Part shown: in pieces, positions 42,032-50,243 of the stretch | Numbering within the stretch: position 1 is the stretch's first letter | How the letters are laid out: the number at the start of each line of letters is the position of its first letter | Source: Caulobacteraceae bacterium | GTDB taxonomy: Bacteria > Pseudomonadota > Alphaproteobacteria > Caulobacterales > Caulobacteraceae | Direction of reading: 5' to 3' | Length of the DNA: 64,000 bases | Assembly (NCBI GenBank): GCA_003164925.1 | Contig: PLRV01000078.1 | Coordinates: forward strand, 742 to 64,741 | Position numbers and translations under genes: made by a program | The notes under the pieces: model-generated | Told to the model about the DNA's origin: nothing | What the model saw: only the letters and a program-made list of their open reading frames with translations | Database searches by the model: none

Positions 42032-42816
42032 CCACGCGGGATTCCCGCGCGGATTCCGCTTTTCACGGTCGTCTAGCCGTTCTCGCCGCCAGCGCCCTGC
42101 TGGCGGCGATGCTCTTTGCGCTGGGCGTGTGGCAACTGGAGCGGCTGGCTTGGAAGCTTGACCTGATCGCCCGGGTGGGCGCCCGCGTCGCCGCCGCCCC
42201 GGTCAGCCCGCCTGGCCCGGCCGACTGGGCGCAGGTTTCTGCGGCCCGGGACGAGTACCGCCATGTCGTCCTGGGCGGGACCTATCTCAACAACCGCGAG
42301 ACCCTGGTCCAGGCCGTGACCGAGGAGGGGCCTGGCTATTGGGTGCTCACGCCCTTGCACGCGGACGGGGGCTACTTCGTCCTCATCAATCGGGGCTTCG
42401 TGACAGCTGACGCCGCGGCGCAGAGCGCCCGCCAGGCCGGCCTGATCGACGGGCATGCCACGGTGAAGGGCCTGCTGCGCATCAGCGAGCCGCGCGGCGG
42501 TTTCCTGCGCGCCAACGCGCCTGCGACCGACCATTGGTACTCACGCGATGTGGCCGCGATCGCCAGAGCGCGGGGCGTTTCTCCCACCGCGCCCTACTTC
42601 ATCGACGCGGACGCCGCGCCCAATCCAGGCGGCTGGCCGCGCGGGGGCTTGACGGTGATCAAATTTCCCAACAGCCACCTCGCCTATGCTTTGACCTGGT
42701 TCGCCCTGGCTGTAATGGCGGTACTATGGGGTCTTTGGCCCACCCTGGAGGCGGCGCGCGCTCGCCGTCGCCTTTCACACGGAGGCGCCGCACCGCCCGA
42801 TGGCGCAAGTCCCTGA
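42028..42816 (+). CDS. SURF1-family oxidase assembly protein
   Basis: A 262-residue SURF1 protein needed for heme insertion into subunit I of heme-copper oxidases. It has one helix near each end (LAVLAASALLAAMLFALGVW and LAYALTWFALAVMAVLWGLW) and a periplasmic domain between them. Family signatures are GVWQLERLAWK, GPGYWVLTPL, VLINRGFV and the C-terminal NSHLAYALTWFALA. It starts inside the cyoD stop (ATGA) and overlaps regB by 17 nt. Confidence 0.93.
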   Translation: MTTRDSRADSAFHGRLAVLAASALLAAMLFALGVWQLERLAWKLDLIARVGARVAAAPVSPPGPADWAQVSAARDEYRHVVLGGTYLNNRETLVQAVTEEGPGYWVLTPLHADGGYFVLINRGFVTADAAAQSARQAGLIDGHATVKGLLRISEPRGGFLRANAPATDHWYSRDVAAIARARGVSPTAPYFIDADAAPNPGGWPRGGLTVIKFPNSHLAYALTWFALAVMAVLWGLWPTLEAARARRRLSHGGAAPPDGASP

Positions 42817-44107
42817 CCACCCCGCCGCCGCGCCGCAGCCCCCGCAGGCCGTAGCGACGACCCGCGACAATCTGCTGCTGCTGGTCCAGCTTCGTTGGAT
42901 CGCGGTAGCCGGGCAGCTCGCGACCATGGCCGTGGTCGAACTGGGCATGCAGGTGCGTTTGCCCATGGTGGACATGGGGTCCGTGTTGGCCATCTTCATC
43001 ACGGGCAACCTGCTCAGCCTGCTGCGGCTGCGCTGGCCTTCGCCCATCACCAACACCGAGCTGTTGCTCAACCTCACCTTCGACACCCTGGTGCTCACCG
43101 CCCTGCTCTATCTGAGCGGCGGCCCCACCAACCCGTTCACCGCCCTCTACCTGTTGCAGGTGATCTTGGGCGCGGTCCTGCTCGAGGCCTGGGCCACCTG
43201 GGCCATGGTCGCGGTGTCCCTCTTCTGCTTCGTCAGCCTCACCTTCGCCTATCAGCCCTTGCAGCTTCCCCCCAACGGGCCCGGCCTGTTCGAACTCTAT
43301 GTCCGCGGGGCCCTCGTGGGCTTCGCCCTGGACGCCGTGCTCCTGGTGTTCTTCATCAGCCGCATCAACAACAACCTGCGCCTGCGCGATCAGCGGCTGG
43401 CGAGGCTTCGCCAACGGGCCATCGAGGAAGAGCACATCGTGCGCATGGGCCTGCTCGCCTCCGGAGCGGCGCACGAATTGGGCACGCCTCTATCCACCCT
43501 CGACGTGATCCTCGGCGACTGGCGGCAAATGCCCAAGCTGTCGGAGGATCCCGAACTGGCCGCGGAAATCGAGGAGATGCGGTCCGAGGTCGCGCGGTGC
43601 AAGGCGATCGTCACCGGCGTGCTGCTGTCGGCCGGAGAGGCCCGCGCCGAAGCCGCCAGCGCGGCCAGCCTGAAGGGCTATCTCAGCACCATCTTCGAAG
43701 AGTGGAAAGGGCGGCGCGGACCGTCCGTCGCGAACTATGACGACAGCCTCCTGCCCGACCGAAAGATCGTGGCGGACTCGGCCCTCAAGCAGGCGATCAC
43801 CAATCTGCTCGACAACGCCTATGAGGCGTCCCCCGACGCCGTATTCATGCGCGTGGGGATCGAAAGCGATCAATTGACCATCGCGGTGCTCGATCTGGGG
43901 CCCGGATTCACCCCGGCGATGCTGGCCGACTTCGGCAAGCCTTACCAATCCACCAAGGGGCGGCAAGGCGGCGGCCTGGGCCTGTTTCTGGTGGTCAATG
44001 TGGTGCGCAAGCTGGGCGGACGCGTGGAGGCGCGCAACCGCGACATCGGCGCCGAGGTTAAGATCGCCGTACCCCTGAGCGCGTTGGAAATAGCGGTGGC
44101 GCGATGA
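42800..44107 (+). CDS. regB: RegB/PrrB/ActS redox-sensing histidine kinase
   Basis: Membrane sensor of the RegBA global redox system. Six N-terminal helices carry the ubiquinone-binding heptapeptide GGPTNPF (residues 107-113). The H-box is GAAHELGTPLSTLDVIL with phospho-acceptor His225. A Cys at 267 in MRSEVARCKAI is at about the place of the redox-active cysteine known in RegB, though the surrounding residues differ. ATP-binding boxes are NLLDNAYEAS, LDLGPGF and GGGLGLFLVVNV. The gene overlaps both surf1 and regA, so the sensor is made together with the oxidase whose electron flow it monitors. Confidence 0.93.
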   Translation: MAQVPDHPAAAPQPPQAVATTRDNLLLLVQLRWIAVAGQLATMAVVELGMQVRLPMVDMGSVLAIFITGNLLSLLRLRWPSPITNTELLLNLTFDTLVLTALLYLSGGPTNPFTALYLLQVILGAVLLEAWATWAMVAVSLFCFVSLTFAYQPLQLPPNGPGLFELYVRGALVGFALDAVLLVFFISRINNNLRLRDQRLARLRQRAIEEEHIVRMGLLASGAAHELGTPLSTLDVILGDWRQMPKLSEDPELAAEIEEMRSEVARCKAIVTGVLLSAGEARAEAASAASLKGYLSTIFEEWKGRRGPSVANYDDSLLPDRKIVADSALKQAITNLLDNAYEASPDAVFMRVGIESDQLTIAVLDLGPGFTPAMLADFGKPYQSTKGRQGGGLGLFLVVNVVRKLGGRVEARNRDIGAEVKIAVPLSALEIAVAR

Positions 44108-44637
44108 CAACGACAAGACGGCTGATGATCGTGGAGGACGACGCCAAGTTCGCGGCGGCCCTGCAGCGCTCGTTCGAGCGCAAGGGCTATGTGGTGGACC
44201 ACGCCGCGGGCCAGGCTGAAGTGGTTGAGCGGCTCAAGGCCGCCAGCCCGGGCTATGCCGTGGTGGACCTCAAGCTGGCGGGCGAGTCCGGCCTGGCCTG
44301 CGTGGAAACCCTGCACCAGCACAACCCGGACATGCTGATCGTGGTGCTGACCGGCTTCGCCAGCATCGCGACGGCCGTGGAGGCGATCAAGCTCGGCGCC
44401 TGCCAGTACCTGGCCAAGCCCTCCAACAGCGACGACATTGAGGCGGCGTTCGCCAAGGGCTCCGGCGACGTGAGCACGCCGATCAGCCAGCGGCCCACCT
44501 CGATCAAGACCCTGGAATGGGAGCGCATCCACCAGACGCTAGTGGAAACCGACTTCAACATCTCCGAGACGGCGCGCCGGCTGGGCATGCACCGGCGGAC
44601 CCTGGCCCGCAAACTCGAGAAGCGTCCGCTCGGCTAG
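44104..44637 (+). CDS. regA: RegA/PrrA/ActR response regulator
   Basis: Partner of RegB. The receiver domain has the acidic pair at 12-13, the phospho-acceptor Asp55 in AVVDLKLAGESG, the conserved Thr in VVLTGFAS and the Lys in YLAKPSN. A linker and a Fis-type helix-turn-helix (ISETARRLGMHRRTLARKL) follow. 177 residues is normal. It overlaps regB by 4 nt and is last in the operon. Confidence 0.95.
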   Translation: MTTTRRLMIVEDDAKFAAALQRSFERKGYVVDHAAGQAEVVERLKAASPGYAVVDLKLAGESGLACVETLHQHNPDMLIVVLTGFASIATAVEAIKLGACQYLAKPSNSDDIEAAFAKGSGDVSTPISQRPTSIKTLEWERIHQTLVETDFNISETARRLGMHRRTLARKLEKRPLG

Positions 44638-44738
44638 TGTGCGGCCCGAAATACACAGGAAACTGAGCATCATCGCTGGCGGCCCCGGAACGACTCGATT
44701 ACCGCTAAATCGGCAGGGGCGATTCCAGAGGCTTTGAC

Positions 44739-45512
44739 ATGACCGGCGCAAAGAGTCTCTCGGGGTTAGCGATCATGATCGCCACGCCCTGCTTCGGCGG
44801 ACTCCTGACGCAGGGCTACGTCGAGTCGGTCATCGACCTGATGCAGTACGCGGGACAGCACGACTTCCGCATCCAGCTCGCGCTGCTCGGCAACGACGCC
44901 ATGATCACGCGCAGCCGCAACACCCTGGTGGCCGCGTTCCTGGATTCGCCCGACCTGACCCACCTGATGTTCATCGATGCCGACATCCGGTTTCAGCCGG
45001 ACGCGCTGGGACGCCTGCTGCGGTTCGGCGAGGACGTGGTCGCCGGTCTTTATCCGCTCAAGATAACCGAGTGGAAAGAAAGCCCTCAGCGGCAGGCGCT
45101 CTACGGCGAAACGCCCGAGCTTTCGGCCCTGAGCTACGTCGGCGCCTTCTGCGAAGGGAGCGAACTCGAAAGACGCGATGACTTCGCCACGGGGGTCTAT
45201 GCAGGCACGGGCTTCATGCTCATCCAGCGCAGCGTCCTGCTCAAGCTGATCGACGCCCACCCCGAGCTGAAGTACGGCACGATCCATGCCTATCCGCGGC
45301 GCGAGCAAAAGAGTCAGCACCAATACGCTTTGTTCGACTCGCTCATCGACCCACAGACCGGCGTCTACCTGAGCGAGGACTTCGCCTTCTGCCACCGCTG
45401 GCGGGCTATTGGCGGCAAGATCTGGCTGGACACCCAATCCAAGCTCACTCACATCGGCTCCCACGCCTTCGTTGGCGACACCACCCTGCGCCTGGCGGCT
45501 CTAGGCGCCTGA
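44739..45512 (+). CDS. Glycosyltransferase-like protein (GT-A fold)
   Basis: A 257-residue cytoplasmic protein with a nucleotide-sugar-binding look: IMIATPCFGGLLTQGYVESV at the start, then RSRNTLVAAFLDSPDLTHLM and the DxD element FIDADIRFQPDAL. Later blocks are EDVVAGLYPLK, TGFMLIQRSVL, and YLSEDFAFCHRWRAIGGKIW, which fits the acceptor end of family-2-like or Anp1-like enzymes. Donor and acceptor are not known. It precedes the autotransporter by about 300 bp, which suggests a role in surface modification. Confidence 0.75.
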   Translation: MTGAKSLSGLAIMIATPCFGGLLTQGYVESVIDLMQYAGQHDFRIQLALLGNDAMITRSRNTLVAAFLDSPDLTHLMFIDADIRFQPDALGRLLRFGEDVVAGLYPLKITEWKESPQRQALYGETPELSALSYVGAFCEGSELERRDDFATGVYAGTGFMLIQRSVLLKLIDAHPELKYGTIHAYPRREQKSQHQYALFDSLIDPQTGVYLSEDFAFCHRWRAIGGKIWLDTQSKLTHIGSHAFVGDTTLRLAALGA

Positions 45513-45826
45513 CGCGCCGGTAATCGAAGAAACGTCCGGTTTGTGGCCTGCTCCTTCCCGCAGAGGCCGGCCCTAAGTGGTCGAGAGGCGGGCCGCACAG
45601 TGTAGGCAAGCATTGATGAGCGGAATGCCCGTGGACCGACGGCGTTTCAGTTCGCCCCGTGCGCGAAACGGGCCCGGCGGCAAGCGGCAATATCCAACAA
45701 AGCTAAGATTGTGCTGTCCCAACGCGAATGGCGACACGCGCACTCTAGACATAACTCGCGCCGTCGGGCATGACGCAATCAGGGGACAATTAAGGGTTTA
45801 TTGACAGACGTCGATAACCCGTTGGG
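45513..45826. other. Intergenic region before the autotransporter
   Basis: About 314 bp with no supported gene. It contains inverted segments (for example GGCCGGCC near 45570) but no clear terminator, and presumably holds the autotransporter promoter. A TTGACA at 45801 lies too close to the start to serve as its -35. Confidence 0.5.
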
Positions 45827-48800
45827 GTGGGGGCGACTGTGGGTCAGATACATCTGCGCGCGCTTTCGATCGGGCTCAAAGCGCCCGCGTCCGAACCGAT
45901 CAAGCGCCAGGCCCTGCTAGTCACCACCTGCCTCGCCGCAGCCGGCGCGGCCGCCGCGTTCATCCAGGCCTATCCGTCCAAGGCCCATGCGGACACCATC
46001 GTCAGCACGGCCACCAACGCCCCTCAGACCTGGAACAGCGGCGGCTTCACCGTAACCAATACAGGCACGATTGCGACCACCGCCGCGGCGATCACCGCCA
46101 CGGGTTCGGGCCAGACCACCCTGTCGAACAGCGGCCGCATAAATGGCAGCAACGGCGTCGAACTCGTCACGAGCGTGGTCGCTGCCTCGATCGTCAACAA
46201 CACGGGCGGCTTGATCGTCGGTCAGGTTAACGCGATCGCGGTGGACGGTACGCTGAGCGCCCTAAGCAATTCGGGCTCCCTCCTGGGCTCCGCGGCTGGG
46301 CTCGGCGGCGCCGGGGTCTATGTGCCCGGCACGCTGGGTACGCTGACCAATTCCGGCTCCATCGGCGCCGACATTCCGACCTCAAGCTTTGCAGGGATCA
46401 AAGTCGGCCGCGGCGGAACGATCACCTCGATCGTCAACAACTCTGGCGGGACGATCTCCGGTACTTCGGCGGCCATTTCGATCAGATCCGGCGGCTCAAT
46501 TGGCGCGATTACCAACTCCGGTGTGATCGCCGGCGTGATCAACAACCAAAGCGCCCGCGACCTGACCCTTTCGAGCGATTCGCAGACCGGGACCCTCACC
46601 GCCTCCAACGGCTCAGGCGGCGTGATCAACACCCTGTCCAACCTGTCGATCGTCGGCAGCGTCTATACGGATCAATCGATCAACGTCAGCGGGCACACGC
46701 TGTTCAACGACCGCTTCCTGGCCCTGGGCGCGGTCGTCAGCGTGACCGGCGCCTATGTTCAGACCAACGCGGACCTGATGATTCGGTCGGGCGCGGAATT
46801 GCTGGTCTCGGGGACGGCCTCCTTCAACAACGCCGGCGTCAGCCTTTCAGGCCTGTCTCCCACCGCCAACTACCTGACAACCGACCCAGCCGTCACGGTG
46901 GCGAGCGCGGCGGCCGGCCTTACCGTGTCGGGTTCGTTCTACGGCTACGACAACCTGGGCGTCACCTACACGGAGTCGACCGTTGGCCATGACCTGCGGC
47001 TGACCCGGGTTTCGGACTACGTCGGGGGCAGCCTCGTCAGTCTGTCGAACAGCGGGGACCTCGGCGGCGCCTATGGCCTCCGCGTCGCCGACACGGGCAG
47101 CTTGGGTGCGTTCATCAACCAGGCCTCAGGCGCCATGTCCGGCTCGACGGGCCTGGTGGTCCAGGGAACCATTGGCGCCGTCACCAACAACGGGCTGATC
47201 CAGGGATACAGCCAGGGTGTCTACAACTCAGGCGTAATCGGTACGCTGACCAACGCGGGCGTGATCCAGGGCGTTGGCGGCATGAGCGGTGGGCTGGGCT
47301 TGGTGAACCAAGGCTCGATCCATGTTCTGAGCAATAGCGGCAGCATCATCGGCGCGAGCCACCAAGTGGGCGTCTACAACTGGGGCGTGATCGATACCCT
47401 AAGCAATAGCGGGACAATCGTCGGACCAAGCTGGGCCGCGGTCTTCAACAGGGGCGTGATCGGAACCCTGATCAACTCCGGAATGATGGGGGGCAGCCTC
47501 TCGCGCGGCGGTTTGGTGAATGAATCGGGCCCGCAGAAGAGAATAGTGCAAGCCTACACCAAGGCGCCCCTGGGGGAGTCGATGGCGTCCATCGGCGCCT
47601 TGACCAACCAGTCGGGCGGCGTGATCTCAGGCTACTCCACGGGCGTCTACAACGCCGGCATGATCGGAACCTTGACCAACCAGGGCTCGATCCAGGGAGA
47701 TATTGGCGTTTACAATGACGTCGCGCGCAAAACCGGTTCGATCGGCGTTCTGAACAACAGCGGCGTGATCTCGGGCGGCGCAACCGGCATTTACAACGCC
47801 GGCTTGATCGGCCAGCTGATCAATACGGGGACCATCTCCGGTTCGGTCGCCCTGTGGAGCGGCGGCTTCACGTCCTCGGGCAGCACCTCGGGCCAAACCG
47901 TCGTCGGCTCGATCAGCGTTCTGAACAACAGCGGCGTGATCTTGGGCGGCGCAACCGGCATTTACAACGCCGGTGCGATCGGCCAGCTGATCAATGCAGG
48001 GACCATCTCCGGTTCGGTCGCCTTGTGGAACGGCGCCTTCACCACCTCCTCGGGCCAAACCGTCGTCGGCTCGATCGGCCAGATTACCAACTCCGGCGTA
48101 ATCGAAGGCAATACCGGCATTTACAATGCCGGCTCGATCGGAACGATCATCAACACGGGCACGATCCTAGCCACCGTCGCGTCTACGGCGGCTGGAGTCA
48201 TCACGACGGCTGGAGTCACCAAGTCGCTATCGGCACGCGCCAGCCGCAACGCGGCGATCTGGAACGATGTCGGCGCCTCCATCGGCCTGATCTCCAACAG
48301 CGGCATGATCAGCGGCCACACGGGCATTCTCAACGCCGGTTCGATTGGCGCGATCAACAACTCGGGCGTCATCACCGGCGCCACGGCGCTCTACCTGTCC
48401 GGCACGATCGGCCAGATCACCAACAGCGGCGTGATCGCCGGCAATATCGTCAACGCCAGCGGCGCCGACCTGACCATCGCCGGCGGGTCAGGCACGGTCT
48501 ACGGTCTGCTGACCGGTCTGAACGGCTCCATCGGGACCATCTCGGATTCCATCCAGCCCACCTCCAGCGGCTCGATCAACACGGTTCCCGAAAACGAGGT
48601 CTCGGGCGGCAACGTCACCCTGTCGGGCAATGTGCTGCTCAACGATATTCTGGTGCTGGGCAACCACAACCTGGTCAACACCGGGGTGCTGCAGATCAAC
48701 AACGCCATCAGCATCACCGGCGGCTTCTCGCAGACCGGCGGCGCCCTGATGTCGGGCGTGACCTCGCCCACCCGGTACGGCGAGCTGTTCGTCTCGGGCT

Positions 48801-50191
48801 CGGCCAATGTCGCAGGCGGCGGCGTGGGCCTGCAGCAGCTGTCGCCGGCCCTCCTAGCCACGGGCCAGAGCTATACGATCATCCAGGCCTCGACCCTGAC
48901 GCTCAGCAGCAGCGTGACCGGCGTGGTGAGCGGCTTCAACGTGTCGATCAGCACAGTGACGGCCGGCTCGTTCCAGGACCTGGTGCTGACCCTGGGCGCG
49001 CCAATCTCAACGTCGACGCCTACCCCGCCGCCGGCGTCCAAATGGACCTATGTCGGCAACCAGGAGGGCGGCCCGGCCAGTCCCATCGGGGTGCTGCTGG
49101 ACAAGATCGCGGGCGGGAGCTCCAGCCAAGCCCAGCAGTTCCAGGCGACCATCCTGACCTATCTGAGCGGCCTGACCCTGGCCCAGCAGGAACACGCCCT
49201 CAACCAGATGTCGCCCACCCAGCTGAGCGCCCTGACCAATGTGGCGGCGACCTCGCCTGCGCTGAACGCCATCCTGCAGCACCTGGACGTGTTCGCCGCC
49301 GCGCGCGGCGAGGTGCAGGTGGCCTCCCTGTCGGACGACTACTACGGCGACGTCTACGGCGAGCAGGGCCGCGGGATGTGGGGCAAGATCGTGGGCGGCG
49401 GCGCGGTGCGCACCGACAGCGCCTCGGCCTATGGCGCGACGGACTACGGCCTGGTGTTCGGCGCGGACCTCTACCGCACCCCCCAGGCCCTGTGGGGCGT
49501 GACGGTGTCATGGCTGCACGCCAACGCCACGGGCCATCAGGACCTGACGGGCGAGACCACGGGGGTGGACAGCTATCAGTTCACCGCCTACGGCGCGCTG
49601 AAGCCCCAGGCCTGGGGCGGCCACTGGCTGGTATCGGGCGAGGCGGCGGTCGCCTTGGACAACTACAAGCAATCCCGGCGGATCGACGCCTTCAACGTGA
49701 CAGCCGGCTCCCAATACGAGGGCCAGCAGTATCTGCTGAACGGCACGGTCGGCTATGTGATCAACCGGCAGGGCTACAACCTGACGCCCTACACCGGCTT
49801 CAGGGAGGTCCATGTGACCAACCCCGCCTACGCCGAGGCCGGGGCCGGGCAGTTGGACATGCAGATCAACGCGGTCACGCTGGACAGCTTCACCCAGGAA
49901 ACCGGCGTCAAGTACGACGGGGTAGCCAGCTGGGCCTACGGCAAGCTCTTCCCCACCCTCACCCTGGCCTGGACCCACGACTACACCTCAGGCCCGATCC
50001 CGATCACCGGCTCTCTGGCCGGGGTGACCTTCGAGGAGCCGGCCAAGCGCGCCGCCGCGGACGGCCTGGCGATAGGCGCGGGCGTCAATGCTCAGCTGAA
50101 AGGCTGGTCCATCGGCCTGGAATACCAGGGCGACATCCGCTCGGACTTCCAGAGCCATACCGCGGCCATCAAGGCCAACTGGAAGTTTTAA
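45827..50191 (+). CDS. Large repeat-containing autotransporter (type Va)
   Basis: A 1454-residue outer-membrane autotransporter. After a long signal region (LLVTTCLAAAGAAAAFIQAY, cleaved near HADTIVS) the passenger runs to about residue 1050. It is made of short imperfect repeats of the form IGxLxNSGxIxGxxxGIYNAG, expected to form a beta-helix. It is rich in Asn, Ser, Thr and Gly and almost free of Lys and Cys. A Pro/Thr linker (STPTPPPAS) leads to the C-terminal barrel, starting near GQGRGMWGKIVGGG and ending KANWKF. The GTG at 45827 is the frame start used. Likely an adhesin or biofilm factor. Two modifying-enzyme genes follow directly. Confidence 0.9.
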   Translation: MGATVGQIHLRALSIGLKAPASEPIKRQALLVTTCLAAAGAAAAFIQAYPSKAHADTIVSTATNAPQTWNSGGFTVTNTGTIATTAAAITATGSGQTTLSNSGRINGSNGVELVTSVVAASIVNNTGGLIVGQVNAIAVDGTLSALSNSGSLLGSAAGLGGAGVYVPGTLGTLTNSGSIGADIPTSSFAGIKVGRGGTITSIVNNSGGTISGTSAAISIRSGGSIGAITNSGVIAGVINNQSARDLTLSSDSQTGTLTASNGSGGVINTLSNLSIVGSVYTDQSINVSGHTLFNDRFLALGAVVSVTGAYVQTNADLMIRSGAELLVSGTASFNNAGVSLSGLSPTANYLTTDPAVTVASAAAGLTVSGSFYGYDNLGVTYTESTVGHDLRLTRVSDYVGGSLVSLSNSGDLGGAYGLRVADTGSLGAFINQASGAMSGSTGLVVQGTIGAVTNNGLIQGYSQGVYNSGVIGTLTNAGVIQGVGGMSGGLGLVNQGSIHVLSNSGSIIGASHQVGVYNWGVIDTLSNSGTIVGPSWAAVFNRGVIGTLINSGMMGGSLSRGGLVNESGPQKRIVQAYTKAPLGESMASIGALTNQSGGVISGYSTGVYNAGMIGTLTNQGSIQGDIGVYNDVARKTGSIGVLNNSGVISGGATGIYNAGLIGQLINTGTISGSVALWSGGFTSSGSTSGQTVVGSISVLNNSGVILGGATGIYNAGAIGQLINAGTISGSVALWNGAFTTSSGQTVVGSIGQITNSGVIEGNTGIYNAGSIGTIINTGTILATVASTAAGVITTAGVTKSLSARASRNAAIWNDVGASIGLISNSGMISGHTGILNAGSIGAINNSGVITGATALYLSGTIGQITNSGVIAGNIVNASGADLTIAGGSGTVYGLLTGLNGSIGTISDSIQPTSSGSINTVPENEVSGGNVTLSGNVLLNDILVLGNHNLVNTGVLQINNAISITGGFSQTGGALMSGVTSPTRYGELFVSGSANVAGGGVGLQQLSPALLATGQSYTIIQASTLTLSSSVTGVVSGFNVSISTVTAGSFQDLVLTLGAPISTSTPTPPPASKWTYVGNQEGGPASPIGVLLDKIAGGSSSQAQQFQATILTYLSGLTLAQQEHALNQMSPTQLSALTNVAATSPALNAILQHLDVFAAARGEVQVASLSDDYYGDVYGEQGRGMWGKIVGGGAVRTDSASAYGATDYGLVFGADLYRTPQALWGVTVSWLHANATGHQDLTGETTGVDSYQFTAYGALKPQAWGGHWLVSGEAAVALDNYKQSRRIDAFNVTAGSQYEGQQYLLNGTVGYVINRQGYNLTPYTGFREVHVTNPAYAEAGAGQLDMQINAVTLDSFTQETGVKYDGVASWAYGKLFPTLTLAWTHDYTSGPIPITGSLAGVTFEEPAKRAAADGLAIGAGVNAQLKGWSIGLEYQGDIRSDFQSHTAAIKANWKF
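47738..48080 (+). repeat. 171-bp direct repeat inside the autotransporter gene
   Basis: Two nearly identical units, offset by 171 bp (57 codons), each encoding VLNNSGVI.GGATGIYNAG, then IGQLIN.GTISGSVALW and SGQTVVGSI. Most of each unit matches at the DNA level, so it is a recent in-frame duplication. Confidence 0.85.
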
Positions 50192-50243
50192 GGTCTAATC
50201 AAAGGCTGGCGGCGGGGCTTTGTCCGGTGCAAAATACCAGGTG

